The notes beneath the pieces are model-generated. The model saw nothing but the letters and a program-made list of their open reading frames with translations, did not search any database and was not told where the DNA came from. Both the position numbers and the translations under genes were made by a program. DNA of 64,000 bases, taken from CAUZWH01 sp965224275 (GTDB lineage: Bacteria; Pseudomonadota; Alphaproteobacteria; SHVV01). Location of the stretch: NCBI GenBank assembly GCA_965224275.1, contig CBDCYR010000002.1:592329-656328 (forward strand), in the 5' to 3' direction. This document shows positions 1 through 9,258 of this stretch, piece after piece; the first letter of the stretch is position 1; each line of letters begins with the position of its first letter.

Positions 1-429
1 GAAAGCAGTATCGCGTTTCGGTATTCCCACCGCGACCTTAACGTCACGGTCACGCCAGCTGGCAGTGGCTTTGCCATTAGTTGGACAACAATCCAGCGAA
101 AAAAAGGTGATCCCAATAATCCAACGCCGGTTAAGAAAACAAGCAGCACAACCTACGTTCCGGCGGGCCGGGCTAATGTCTGGAGAGCCACACGCGCGCT
201 TGATCCAATTGGCGGCCGAGTCTATTCGTGGGCCAGCCTCAAAGATCAGACCCTGACTGTCAATAGCTTCCAGATCAATAGCTTCCAGATCCTTCCCAAT
301 GGGAGCTACGAGATGCAGGTTTACGACCGCGCGCTGAGCGGCCTTGGCATGAGGCTTAACTTTAGTCGAATCGTGAACGGCAAACTCATTCGCACGGTCA
401 AAGGACAGCTCACCAAATTCTCCAAATAG
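1..429 (+). CDS. Unknown protein, C-terminal part (gene runs off left edge)
   Basis: Frame 1 is open from the first base to the TAG at 427-429 and gives the last 142 residues of a protein. I do not recognise the family. The piece is soluble-looking, rich in Ser, Thr, Asn and aromatic residues, with no clear membrane segment. It holds an in-frame duplication of five residues (NSFQI twice) encoded by a 15-bp tandem repeat. The tail is basic (ends KGQLTKFSK). It is followed 40 bp later by the DUF1116 gene on the same strand. Coding status rests on the open frame running cleanly to a stop. Confidence 0.6.
   Translation, partial: ESSIAFRYSHRDLNVTVTPAGSGFAISWTTIQRKKGDPNNPTPVKKTSSTTYVPAGRANVWRATRALDPIGGRVYSWASLKDQTLTVNSFQINSFQILPNGSYEMQVYDRALSGLGMRLNFSRIVNGKLIRTVKGQLTKFSK
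262..291 (+). repeat. 15-bp perfect tandem duplication inside the first gene
   Basis: The 15-bp unit AATAGCTTCCAGATC occurs twice head to tail (262-276 and 277-291). It keeps the reading frame and duplicates the residues NSFQI. It looks like a recent slippage event that would not break the protein. Confidence 0.85.
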
Positions 430-469
430 TGCCTGCGTTTGACGCGCGAGCACGAAACAGGCGCGTCAG

Positions 470-1714
470 TTGAGCGCTACAGACCGCGCCAACGGCGAGG
501 TTCTCGCACGTATTACAAGCGCCGAACCGCATCTCGTCGATCTGTTACCGGCCGGCAATATTGTCGCCGATCTGGGTCCGCGCGATCTCCTGCATGCCGG
601 GCCACCCCTAACGGGTTGGAACGAGGCCAAACAGGTCGGAGCGCTACGGGGATCGATCCTGGGGTCGATTGTCCATCTTGGTTGGGCGGCCGACCTCGCC
701 GAGGCGGAAACCGCGGCCGAGTCGGGTGAAGTCGTATTGCGGCCGGCAAATGACGCGGGCGGTGGCGGCACCTACGCCGGCGTTATCGCCGCGACAACGC
801 CGGTGCTCGTTGTCGAGAATCGTACGGCCGGAATCCGCGCATTCGCCGCCATCAACGAAGGACGAGGAATGGCGCTCCGCTATGGCGCAAACGACGCCCA
901 TACGCTCGAGCGTCTTGCCTGGATCGAAGGCGAATTCGCCGAGGTAATGGGCGCCGCGATCCGTCGCTCAGGGGGAATCGACCTTGGCGAAATTCTAACC
1001 CAGGCGCTGCACATGGGCGACGACGGACATAGCCGCCAGAAAGCCGCTTCGGCACTAATATTAAACGCCATCGCACCACATATGGCGGCGTCCGGCCTAG
1101 CGACGGATGCGATCGAGCGGGCGCTCGGTTTCATCGCTGGCAACGACATTTTCTTTTTGCCACTGACAATCGGGGTCGCCAAATCTACCATGAGCGCGGC
1201 CAGTGACGTCGCCGGAGCGAGCGTCCTAACGTGCATGTCGGCCAACGGGATTCGCTTCGGGATTAAGGTCAGTGCTTTGGGTGATCGTTGGTTCACGGCA
1301 CCTGTGCCGCAAGTAACAGGGAAGTTTTTCGAAGGTTTTGGAATCGATGATGCCAACCAGGTTATTGGTGACAGTGAAATATCCGAAACGATGGGGCTTG
1401 GCGCCTTTGCAATGGCCGGTGCCCCCGCGCTTGCGGCCTATGTCGGTGGAACCCTAGAAGAGGCGACCCGGCTCGCGCTCGAGATGTACGACATCACGCT
1501 TGCTGAACATCCGCGTTTTACGACGCCCCAGCTTAACTATCGTGGCACCCCGACGGCTGTCGATGTCCGCAAGGTCGTTGAGCGCGACCTCACGCCATTG
1601 TTCAACACCGGTATTGCCCACAAAACGCCGGGCATCGGACAAATTGGTGCCGGCTTCGTGCGTACACCACTGGCCTGCTACGAGGAGGCTGTCGCGGCGC
1701 TCGCAGCAGGTTAG
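470..1714 (+). CDS. DUF1116 family protein (YlbE/AllG-like)
   Basis: The 414-residue product resembles the DUF1116 family, whose best-studied member, E. coli YlbE/AllG, is a subunit of the oxamate carbamoyltransferase of anaerobic allantoin breakdown. Visible family features are the Gly-rich stretch NDAGGGGTYAG near residue 95 and the motif NEGRGMALRYGAND near residue 130. The start is a TTG; an in-frame TGA at 440 limits upstream extension and no strong ribosome site is seen, so the exact start is uncertain. The usual FdrA/AllF partner would lie upstream, but the gene seen there is not recognisable as one. Its stop overlaps the converging CCA-transferase stop by 4 bp. Substrate here is unknown. 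Confidence 0.75.
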   Translation: MSATDRANGEVLARITSAEPHLVDLLPAGNIVADLGPRDLLHAGPPLTGWNEAKQVGALRGSILGSIVHLGWAADLAEAETAAESGEVVLRPANDAGGGGTYAGVIAATTPVLVVENRTAGIRAFAAINEGRGMALRYGANDAHTLERLAWIEGEFAEVMGAAIRRSGGIDLGEILTQALHMGDDGHSRQKAASALILNAIAPHMAASGLATDAIERALGFIAGNDIFFLPLTIGVAKSTMSAASDVAGASVLTCMSANGIRFGIKVSALGDRWFTAPVPQVTGKFFEGFGIDDANQVIGDSEISETMGLGAFAMAGAPALAAYVGGTLEEATRLALEMYDITLAEHPRFTTPQLNYRGTPTAVDVRKVVERDLTPLFNTGIAHKTPGIGQIGAGFVRTPLACYEEAVAALAAG

Positions 1715-2952
1715 CCCAAGCCGCGCGTCGCCTGTGCCCGAGCCAGTAGTGCATCCCGACCGGGCGCAAAGTCGTTTGCCACCCACCAACCCTCGAGCGC
1801 CTCAAGTTGACGACCGATACGCGGTCCCTCCGGCATACCTTGGACGAGCAGATCGCGGCCGTTGATGGGCAAGGTGGGGATCGACCACGACTTGGCGTAC
1901 GCCAGCAGAGCTTTCACCTTCCCCGCACCCTGGTCGAGATCGCCAACGTGGGCAAACTCCAACAGCACCAAATCGGCGAACGCTTGCTGGCCTAATCGAT
2001 AAAGCGCCGCGCGCGCCGCTCTTTGGTCCATCTCAACCGCGATCAACTCACTGCCCCGATTGATTGCCGCCAGACGCTTGCGTTGCTTGCCCGAGAGGTT
2101 GAGCCGCTCGCCGATCGCAATCGCGGCATCCGCGTTACCGGCAAACAGCGCCCAAAAGCGCCTTAGCGAATCCGCAACACCCGCCGCGCCTTCAAACGCG
2201 CACAGCGATCGCAACCGATCGAGATCACGAAGCTGCGGCACCACGGCATCAAGGATCCTGTGCCGAACCATTATCTCAACGGTCGGCATCGGATCCGGCG
2301 CTTCAAGGATCGTCAACAATTCAGCCCAGATCCGCTCTCCCGCAAGTTCGGTCATTTTTGGCGCCAAGTGCGCGCAAGCTTGGATCGCGTCGGCCGCATG
2401 TTCGGAACGGCCATACCAGGCGAGAAAGCGAAAAAACCGCAAAATTCTGAGGTAATCCTCGCGGATCCGGGATTCGGGATCACCGACGAAGCGAATGCGC
2501 CCGGCCGCCAAATCGTCGCGTCCGCCCGTAGGATCGTACAGCGTCCCATCGGGGTCGCAGTAGATCGCATTGATCGTTAGGTCGCGGCGTTCCGCATCTG
2601 CAATCCAGTCATCGGTAAACTCGACCCGTGCGCGGCGCCCGAACGTCTCTGCGTCCCAACGCAAGGTGGTTATTTCAAAACGTTGGTTTTGTGCGACTGC
2701 GGTGATTGTTCCATGATCAATTCCGGTTGGAATCGACGTTATCCCGGCCGCATTGAGAAGTGCGGTGACGGTTTCTGGGTCGTCCGGCGTCGCAAGATCG
2801 ATATCCTTGACTGCCCGACCAAGGATAGCGTCGCGGACGCAACCGCCGACAAATCGAACGATCTGACCCTTGGCCATCAACGCCGTCATGACTTGACGCG
2901 TCGGTCGCGCGGTCATCCAAGGTTGAGGTTCGATAGTGTCTGCGAGGTCCAC
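1711..2952 (-). CDS. cca: CCA tRNA nucleotidyltransferase / poly(A) polymerase family
   Basis: The 413-residue class II nucleotidyltransferase adds or repairs the 3' CCA end of tRNAs in the cytoplasm. The N-terminal head has the signature GGCVRD (residues 36-41) and the two metal-binding aspartates of DID (50-52); an RNA/ATP-binding helical domain follows, containing RRDLTINAIYCD. A longer open frame to 3042 exists, but GTG at 2952 has GAGG seven bases upstream and lies 16 bp after the DUF6111 stop, so I prefer it. It is last in a leftward cluster with DUF1285, NUDIX and DUF6111 genes, an arrangement common in alphaproteobacteria. Its 3' end touches the converging DUF1116 gene. Confidence 0.92.
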   Translation of the reverse strand: MDLADTIEPQPWMTARPTRQVMTALMAKGQIVRFVGGCVRDAILGRAVKDIDLATPDDPETVTALLNAAGITSIPTGIDHGTITAVAQNQRFEITTLRWDAETFGRRARVEFTDDWIADAERRDLTINAIYCDPDGTLYDPTGGRDDLAAGRIRFVGDPESRIREDYLRILRFFRFLAWYGRSEHAADAIQACAHLAPKMTELAGERIWAELLTILEAPDPMPTVEIMVRHRILDAVVPQLRDLDRLRSLCAFEGAAGVADSLRRFWALFAGNADAAIAIGERLNLSGKQRKRLAAINRGSELIAVEMDQRAARAALYRLGQQAFADLVLLEFAHVGDLDQGAGKVKALLAYAKSWSIPTLPINGRDLLVQGMPEGPRIGRQLEALEGWWVANDFAPGRDALLARAQATRGLG

Positions 2953-2968
2953 GGATGATCCTCGCGGT

Positions 2969-3247
2969 CTAATTGACCTCGCCGGGGACGATCTTGCCGT
3001 CAACGACATGCGGCGGCGTGTATGTCCCCTCGATGCTGTCACCTGTCAACAAAGCCGTCGCGATAAGAGTTGCAATAAACAATAGAATCGCGCTGCTCGC
3101 CAACCAGGTCCACGGCGCATCATTCCAATCCTTGTCGGCACCGCCGCCTCCGGCTTGCTGTGCCTTGCGTTTGGCCCACCAAGCATAAAACCCATAGAGC
3201 AGAAACGGCAGAACGATCGGGGCTAAATAGAGAAGCTTGCGGCTCAC
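2969..3247 (-). CDS. DUF6111 family small membrane protein
   Basis: A 92-residue protein with two predicted transmembrane helices: one at the N-terminus (LYLAPIVLPFLLYGFYAWW) and one in the middle (WLASSAILLFIATLIATALL). They are separated by a basic and glycine-rich loop. The C-terminus ends HVVDGKIVPGEVN, typical of DUF6111 proteins between NUDIX and cca genes in alphaproteobacteria. Function is unknown. The GTG at 3247-3245 overlaps the NUDIX stop (GTGA), suggesting translational coupling. A longer frame to 3301 exists but would lie inside the NUDIX gene. Confidence 0.75.
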   Translation of the reverse strand: MSRKLLYLAPIVLPFLLYGFYAWWAKRKAQQAGGGGADKDWNDAPWTWLASSAILLFIATLIATALLTGDSIEGTYTPPHVVDGKIVPGEVN

Positions 3248-3876
3248 GAGCGGTCTAACCTTTTCGACAAATTGACAAGCATGCCTGCGGTTGCCCCCCA
3301 AATATATCGATCTTTATAGGGCATCGCGTAGTAGTGGCGGCGAGCCCCTTCGAATTCTCGACTGTGCCGTTGATGATTAATCGGATCGAGTACGAAATCC
3401 AAGGGGATCTCAAACGCCTCGGACACCTCCTCGCCGTCTATCGACAATGAAAATTTGGTGCTAACGAAGCCAACCAATGGCGTAATCGAAAAACCGGTCA
3501 CCGTTTCATATATGTCGAGCCGTCCCACGACGTCGATAAATGTACGATCCAGTCCGATCTCCTCCTCGGTCTCACGCAGCGCCGTATCGACGGCATCGGC
3601 ATCCGCCGGCTCAACCCGTCCGCCCGGAAAACTGATCTGCCCGGCGTGATGGCTCAAATGCTTCGTACGCTGGGTTAGAAGCACAGTCGTACCGTCGGAT
3701 CGCTCAATGAGCGGTACCAGAACGGCAGCCGGGCACAGCTTGATTCGAGCGCTTTGAGACGACAGCCTGATCTCAGGATTAAGATCATAATCGCTCAGAT
3801 CCGTCGCTGTTCGCGCCGTGCTGGCGGGCTCGATCGGCGCCAGGCGTTGCGCGACCTCGAAGCGAAAGTTCGTCAT
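3244..3876 (-). CDS. NUDIX hydrolase, CoA pyrophosphatase type (NudL-like)
   Basis: A 210-residue NUDIX hydrolase. The Nudix box runs from about residue 85 to 108 and contains the metal-binding core RETEEEIG. The preceding stretch HAGQISFPGGRVEP is typical of the CoA/acyl-CoA pyrophosphatase subgroup (NudL/YeaB), which splits CoA to phosphopantetheine and 3',5'-ADP. The last residues include a conserved IWGATAGML. An AGGAG lies directly against the ATG, which is unusually tight spacing. It sits 3 bp after the DUF1285 stop and is coupled to DUF6111. Substrate choice is inferred from family features. Confidence 0.85.
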   Translation of the reverse strand: MTNFRFEVAQRLAPIEPASTARTATDLSDYDLNPEIRLSSQSARIKLCPAAVLVPLIERSDGTTVLLTQRTKHLSHHAGQISFPGGRVEPADADAVDTALRETEEEIGLDRTFIDVVGRLDIYETVTGFSITPLVGFVSTKFSLSIDGEEVSEAFEIPLDFVLDPINHQRHSREFEGARRHYYAMPYKDRYIWGATAGMLVNLSKRLDRS

Positions 3877-3879
3877 CTC

Positions 3880-4449
3880 CTACGACTCGTCTCCAAGCGT
3901 GCCCAATTCAAAGAACTGCCCCGAGCTCCACACGCCGAACACACTTTTGTTATCGTTGGTCTCTTCTACTCCTAGCTCAACCAATTCATAGTAAACGGGT
4001 CGGGCGATCAACGCGCGGAGACCATCCCGCACCAAGACATAGGGCGACGGCTCACGGGTTCGGTTGTCGTGCTCGACGTGAATGGGGTGCGCTAAATCTG
4101 CGGCTACTTCATCATCGAGATTGGTACGGAATGTCAGAACCTGCTGGGTGTTTACTGTTGTGCGGGTTACTTCAACGGCGACAAAAGGCGCGTCGTCAAC
4201 CCGCACGAGGCACCGTTCTACCGGAGTCACGAGATAATAATTTCCGTCATCCTCTCGTCGCAATACACTGGAAAACAGTTTAACCAGTGGTTTGCGACCA
4301 ATTGGAGAGCCGTGATACAACCATGTGCCGTTGCGAGTAATTCGCATGTCAATGTCCCCACACAACTCAGGCTGCTGCCCCGCTTTTTTGGCGGAAGCGC
4401 CCGTCAGGCGTGTAGCAATCTCGTTTGGCGTGATCGACGCTCGGGACAT
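3880..4449 (-). CDS. DUF1285 domain protein
   Basis: A 189-residue protein matching DUF1285: an N-terminal CGDIDMRITRNGTWLYHGSPIGRK segment (from about residue 30) is followed by LVKLFSSVLRREDDGNYYLVTPVE and later VRDGLRALIARPVYYELVE. The family is conserved in alpha- and gammaproteobacteria, usually beside moxR or cca genes; its function is unknown. It is first in the leftward cluster and is separated from the divergent moxR gene by only 55 bp, so the two promoters must be packed in that gap. I could not pick a convincing -35/-10 pair there. Confidence 0.82.
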   Translation of the reverse strand: MSRASITPNEIATRLTGASAKKAGQQPELCGDIDMRITRNGTWLYHGSPIGRKPLVKLFSSVLRREDDGNYYLVTPVERCLVRVDDAPFVAVEVTRTTVNTQQVLTFRTNLDDEVAADLAHPIHVEHDNRTREPSPYVLVRDGLRALIARPVYYELVELGVEETNDNKSVFGVWSSGQFFELGTLGDES

Positions 4450-4504
4450 GATCTTTCGGTCTTGTTTACACCTTATAACTCAGAAGACGTAGTGGAGTTG
4501 ACTA

Positions 4505-5524
4505 TTGACAATAACTGACACTGTCAGCGGCGCGGAACAGGGTGATCATGACGCCCTGCTCACTGAAATTGATCAACTCGGAAACCGGCTTACGGCAGTC
4601 CGAGAACGCATTGGACGGGTAATTTTTGGTCAGCAAAACGTTATTGACGAGTCTCTGATCGTCCTACTGGCAGGCGGTCACGCCCTACTGATCGGCGTTC
4701 CCGGCCTCGCCAAAACGCGTTTGGTCGAAACACTTGGAACCGTTCTCGGTCTTTCCGAAAAGCGGGTTCAATTTACCCCTGACTTAATGCCGGCGGACAT
4801 CATCGGCTCGGAAGTTCTGGAAGAGTCGGAATCGGGCAAGCGTTCGTTCCGCTTTATCAAAGGACCGGTCTTTTGCCAGCTTCTGATGGCGGATGAAATC
4901 AATCGCGCCAGTCCAAGAACGCAATCGGCACTGCTGCAAGCAATGCAGGAGAAACATGTCTCTGTGGCGGGACAGCGGCACGTTTTGCCGGCTCCGTTTC
5001 ACGTGCTCGCGACGCAAAATCCGCTTGAGCAGGAGGGCACCTATCCACTGCCGGAAGCGCAACTAGATCGTTTTCTAATGCAAATAGACGTCGGCTACCC
5101 AAACCTCGACGCAGAGCGCCAAATGTTGTTGGCGACGACCGGAACGGACGAGGAAACTCCGACTGAGGTCATGGCCGCGGATGAGTTTATGGCCGCGCAG
5201 CGTGTTATCCGTCGCATTCCTGTGGGCGAAAGTGTCGTCGAAGCGATTCTCAGTTTGGTGCGGACCGGGCGACCCGATTCCACCGACCTCGACGACGTCA
5301 AGCGTCACGTCGCCTGGGGTCCGGGACCACGCGCCAGTCAGGCGCTCATGCTCGGGATCCGCGCGCGGGCGTTGCTGGAAGGCCGCCTGGCGCCGTCGAT
5401 CGACGATGTATTGGCATTGGCGGCCCCGACGCTGCGCCACCGCATGGCACTGAATTTCGGGGCCCGCGCCGACGGAGTCACAATCACCGACATCGTCAAC
5501 CGCCTTTGCGAACCACTGCGCTAG
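4505..5524 (+). CDS. MoxR-family AAA+ ATPase
   Basis: A 339-residue MoxR-type AAA+ ATPase, a chaperone-like ATPase thought to help assemble or activate metal- or VWA-containing complexes. Walker A GVPGLAKT is at residues 64-71 and Walker B LLMADEIN near 127-134. The family-typical SPRTQSALLQAMQE follows Walker B, and ATQNPLEQEGTYPLPEAQLDRF marks sensor 1 and the arginine-finger region. The start is TTG. It heads a rightward run with DUF58, DUF4159 and a VWA-like membrane protein, the standard MoxR-associated envelope cluster. Confidence 0.92.
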   Translation: MTITDTVSGAEQGDHDALLTEIDQLGNRLTAVRERIGRVIFGQQNVIDESLIVLLAGGHALLIGVPGLAKTRLVETLGTVLGLSEKRVQFTPDLMPADIIGSEVLEESESGKRSFRFIKGPVFCQLLMADEINRASPRTQSALLQAMQEKHVSVAGQRHVLPAPFHVLATQNPLEQEGTYPLPEAQLDRFLMQIDVGYPNLDAERQMLLATTGTDEETPTEVMAADEFMAAQRVIRRIPVGESVVEAILSLVRTGRPDSTDLDDVKRHVAWGPGPRASQALMLGIRARALLEGRLAPSIDDVLALAAPTLRHRMALNFGARADGVTITDIVNRLCEPLR

Positions 5525-5646
5525 CAGTGTGACTTGTCGAGTGGATTCGTAAACTGACCGACGCAACAATAGATAGCGGCGACCAAAGGCCCGCCTTTAG
5601 TCGCGCGGAGACGGCGCGCCAGCAAGCCGAGCAGGTTGCGTCGGCA

Positions 5647-6480
5647 TTGCCGCCGCTGCTGGTCGCGGCCGAACGAGTCGCGACGACCGTATCCCAGGGG
5701 GTTCACGGTCGCCGTCGCGTCGGCAGTGGCGAAACGTTTTGGCAATTTCGGCAGTATCAACCCGGCGATCCCGGCAATCGAATCGATTGGCGGCAGTCGG
5801 CAAAATCGCAACGCGTCTTCATCCGCGAAACCGAGTGGGAGGCCGCGCAAAGCGTGTGGTTGTGGCGGGATCCGTCCGGCTCGATGTCCTACCGATCGTC
5901 TGATCAATTGCCTACCAAGCAGGATCGCGCCACCCTGCTGCTGCTAGCGGCCGCGTCGCTATTGATCCGCGGTGGGGAATATGTGGGCTTGTTGGGCCGC
6001 GATCGCATTCCCTTCTCCGGTAGATCTGCCTTGGCTCGTCTTTCTGAGCCCTTGTTCGGTGCCAAGGATGACGACGCCAGTGCCGACGGAATTCCCAAAC
6101 GTGTACAGATTCCCCGTCATTCCCGGCTCGTTCTGATCGGCGATTTTTTAGCACCGTTGGAGGATATCGATCGGCTGGTTCGAAGTTACGGCGCGGAGGC
6201 GATTGAGGGTCACATGTTACAGGTTCTCGATCCAGCCGAAGAGCAATTCCCTTTTGCCGGCCGCGCCGAGTTTCACGGCTACGAAAGCGAGCCGCGACTA
6301 CTTCTCGATCGCGTTCAAAACATTCGCAGTACGTATCTCGAAAGGCTGGCCGCACACCGGGCCGGTTTGAAAGACATAGCCCGGGCAAGTGGTTGGACAT
6401 TTGCCAGTCACTGCACCGACCGACGTCCTGAAGCGCCGTTGATGGCTCTCTATGAAGCATTGTCGGATGATTCACGCTAA
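5647..6480 (+). CDS. DUF58 domain protein
   Basis: A DUF58 protein, a partner of MoxR ATPases with a degenerate VWA-like fold, probably working at the membrane face. Typical sequence is GVHGRRRVGSGETFWQFRQYQPGD near the N-terminus, including the hallmark RQYQPGDPGNRIDWR. The 277-residue frame starts at TTG 5647, but the frame stays open upstream to a TGA at 5530-5532 and the upstream codons read like real coding sequence (QQAEQVASALPPLL). No ATG, GTG or TTG is available there, so either a rarer start (CTG 5554 or ATT 5545) is used or translation begins at 5647. Confidence 0.85.
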   Translation: MPPLLVAAERVATTVSQGVHGRRRVGSGETFWQFRQYQPGDPGNRIDWRQSAKSQRVFIRETEWEAAQSVWLWRDPSGSMSYRSSDQLPTKQDRATLLLLAAASLLIRGGEYVGLLGRDRIPFSGRSALARLSEPLFGAKDDDASADGIPKRVQIPRHSRLVLIGDFLAPLEDIDRLVRSYGAEAIEGHMLQVLDPAEEQFPFAGRAEFHGYESEPRLLLDRVQNIRSTYLERLAAHRAGLKDIARASGWTFASHCTDRRPEAPLMALYEALSDDSR

Positions 6481-6510
6481 TACGCTGCCCGCCGAGGCGA
6501 GCCGGGCGAC

Positions 6511-9246
6511 ATGCTGAGCGTTGGCTCCCTGGCGTTTGCCAATCCCTGGCTGCTTGCCGGTTTGATATCGCTGCCGGCAATCTGGTGGCTCCTCAAGGTT
6601 ACGCCCCCGGCACCACAGCGTATTGGTTTCGCCGCGATCCGCTTGCTATTCGGTCTTCGCACACCCGAGCAAACGCCTGCCCATATGCCTCTTTGGTTGT
6701 TGCTGTTGCGTCTGCTCATTGCCGCACTCGTCATTGCCGCTCTGGCGCATCCACTCCTTAATCCCGGGGCGCGCCTGAGCGGATCGGGTCCTTTGCTTCT
6801 TGTCGTGGATGACGACTGGGCAGCGGCTGCGAAGTGGGACCAACACAGCCAAACAATGCTCGAACTGATCGCTGAAGCAGAGCGCAGCGACAGATCGATC
6901 GCGATCATAACAACTACGCCGGCAGCGAACGGAACAATCCCTCCCGTCTCCCTGCTGACGGCGAATGACGCGAGGACTTTGGCCCAGGCGCTTCGCCCCA
7001 ATCCCTGGCCAGCCGACCGTGCCGCATTACTGCCCGCGCTATCATCAATTCAATGGGGCGAAACAGCCGAAGTTGTTTGGCTCAGCAATGGCCTCGCTGA
7101 CCAAGATGATCGTTTCATTGAAGCGTTGCGTCAGCTCGGACCGGTCCGCCTGCTGGCCGACCCGGCACACGAATTGCCGATGAAACTATCCGCTCCAAGA
7201 TCGGACGGCGCCGCATTGCGGATCGAAGCCAGTCGCGCCGCGGGACCGACGCGCGCGATATGGGTTCGTGCAACCGGCGATAGCGGACAGTTAATCGCGC
7301 GGCAACAACTGCAATTCGAAAGCGGATCGGATACCGCTGTGGGGGAGTTCGCCATCCCCGTTGAAGCTCGTAACAAGATCGCTCGGATAAATCTAGAAGG
7401 AGAACGGTCCGCCGCAACGACGGTGTTGCTTGACGAACGATGGCGACGTCGTCCGGTCGGCCTGGTCTCAGGCAGTACGCCGGAAAACTCCCAGCCGCTG
7501 CTATCGGCTCTTTACTACCTGTCGCGTGCCTTGCAACCTTTTTCGGAAATCCGCGAGGGTGGGTTCGACGAGTTACTCGGCAAGGAACTCGCGGTTTTGA
7601 TCGTCAGCGATGTCGGATTGGTCGTCGGACCCAACCGCGCCCGAATCGATGAGTGGATCAACAAAGGCGGTGTGCTGGTGAGGTTTGCGGGCCCGCGCCT
7701 GGCGCGAAATGTAGACGATCTTGTGCCTGTCCGACTGCGCTCCGGCGGCCGCAATATTGGCGGTGCATTGTCCTGGGCGACCCCGGCACGACTAGCGCCT
7801 TTCTCACCGGAGAGCCCCTTCGCGGGCCTGGCAATCGCTGATGACATTTTGGTGCGGCGTCAAGTTCTGGCAGAGCCGTCACTCGATCTGGTCCAGAAGA
7901 CCTGGGTGAGATTGACGGATGGGACGCCGCTCGTAACGTCGGAGCAACGCGGTGACGGTCGGTTAGTCCTTTTCCATGTCACGGCGACGCCGAGTTGGTC
8001 TAACCTTCCGTTGGCCGGGTTATTTGTTGATATGCTGCGTCGTATTGTTGCGATGAGCCAAGGCGTTGTCGGTGAAACCGGCCGCGTGAAACTGGCTCCG
8101 CAGGCGTCGCTTGACGGATTGGGTCAGCTCGGAGCGCCGCTACCTACCGCGCAATCGATCGAGTCGACGGCGATTGCGACGACGCCAGTCTCCGCTACTC
8201 ACCCTCCCGGATTCTACGGCACGCCAGACAATCGGCGAGCGCTGAACCTTGGGTCGGCAATAGCCGACATCGTTCCGATCGGTCCGCTGCCACAGGGGAT
8301 CGCGCGCGCCACTTACGAACGAAGCGAAGAATTTGATTTCCAACCATGGTTGTTCGCTCTTGCCCTAGTCCTCCTCCTAGCCGACATCATCATAAGCTTG
8401 TGGATACGAGGCCTCACCCCGCGCCTCGCACAAGCGGCCTCGGCTGGTATCTTGGCTGCGGTGGTTATTGCGTCTTCAGCCAGCAACGGATTGGCGCAAA
8501 TCTCGCGCGACCGGATCGCATTAGAGGCGACCCTGGAAACCCGCCTCGCCTATGTTCAAACAGGGATCGAAGAGCTTGACCGCGTGACGCAGGCCGGTTT
8601 GATTGGTCTAACGGAAGTGTTGGCACGGCGTACGTCGGTCGAGGCGGCGCGGCCCTTAAGTGTCAACGTCGAGCGGGATGAACTTGCTTTCTTCCCGCTG
8701 CTCTATTGGGCGATCGATGAGCGGCAGCCCGACCTCAGCGCCGCCGCGCGGGGTAAGATTGATGCCTATCTAAGAACCGGCGGGACGATCATATTCGATA
8801 CCCGGGATCAGGGGACGGTCACGCCATCAACAACATTCGGAGGATCCTCGGCCGGTGGTCCTGGCACGCAACGATTGCGGCAACTTCTACAATTCCTGGA
8901 TCTTCCGCCACTGACCATCGTTCCCGACAACCACGTATTGACCCGCGCGTTTTACTTGATGAGAGAATTTCCCGGTCGTTGGGCTGGCGGCCGAGTGTGG
9001 GTCGAACGACACGCTGATGGCGTCAATGATGGTGTCTCGTCGATAATCATTGGCAGCAACGATTGGGCGGCGGCTTGGGCGATCGATGAACAAGGCAGGC
9101 CTACCGCCGCGGTCGTACCGGGCGGCGAACGTCAGCGAGAGATGGCGTTCCGTTTCGGGGTCAATCTGGTGATGTACGCGTTAACCGGCAACTACAAAGC
9201 GGATCAGGTCCACGTACCGGCAATCCTTGAGCGCCTCGGTCAATAA
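6511..9246 (+). CDS. BatA-like / DUF4159 large membrane protein
   Basis: A 911-residue protein. The N-terminus is a BatA (aerotolerance regulator N-terminal) segment: two membrane helices around LAFANPWLLAGLISLPAIWWLL and LWLLLLRLLIAALVIAALAHP. A long VWA/glutamine-amidotransferase-like middle follows, then two more helices near residues 615-655. The C-terminal DUF4159 domain begins near residue 675, with FFPLLYWAIDERQPDL and TGGTIIFDTRDQGT. This architecture is standard in alphaproteobacteria next to moxR and DUF58. It probably forms an envelope complex with them; the biochemical role is unknown. The start is ATG 31 bp after the DUF58 stop. Confidence 0.88.
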   Translation: MLSVGSLAFANPWLLAGLISLPAIWWLLKVTPPAPQRIGFAAIRLLFGLRTPEQTPAHMPLWLLLLRLLIAALVIAALAHPLLNPGARLSGSGPLLLVVDDDWAAAAKWDQHSQTMLELIAEAERSDRSIAIITTTPAANGTIPPVSLLTANDARTLAQALRPNPWPADRAALLPALSSIQWGETAEVVWLSNGLADQDDRFIEALRQLGPVRLLADPAHELPMKLSAPRSDGAALRIEASRAAGPTRAIWVRATGDSGQLIARQQLQFESGSDTAVGEFAIPVEARNKIARINLEGERSAATTVLLDERWRRRPVGLVSGSTPENSQPLLSALYYLSRALQPFSEIREGGFDELLGKELAVLIVSDVGLVVGPNRARIDEWINKGGVLVRFAGPRLARNVDDLVPVRLRSGGRNIGGALSWATPARLAPFSPESPFAGLAIADDILVRRQVLAEPSLDLVQKTWVRLTDGTPLVTSEQRGDGRLVLFHVTATPSWSNLPLAGLFVDMLRRIVAMSQGVVGETGRVKLAPQASLDGLGQLGAPLPTAQSIESTAIATTPVSATHPPGFYGTPDNRRALNLGSAIADIVPIGPLPQGIARATYERSEEFDFQPWLFALALVLLLADIIISLWIRGLTPRLAQAASAGILAAVVIASSASNGLAQISRDRIALEATLETRLAYVQTGIEELDRVTQAGLIGLTEVLARRTSVEAARPLSVNVERDELAFFPLLYWAIDERQPDLSAAARGKIDAYLRTGGTIIFDTRDQGTVTPSTTFGGSSAGGPGTQRLRQLLQFLDLPPLTIVPDNHVLTRAFYLMREFPGRWAGGRVWVERHADGVNDGVSSIIIGSNDWAAAWAIDEQGRPTAAVVPGGERQREMAFRFGVNLVMYALTGNYKADQVHVPAILERLGQ

Positions 9247-9258
9247 GCGGCGGAGTCG

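Noticed and set aside
2969..3042. Longer start for the CCA-adding enzyme at 3042
   Set aside because: Would overlap the DUF6111 gene and adds non-family residues; GTG 2952 has a good ribosome site and spacing.
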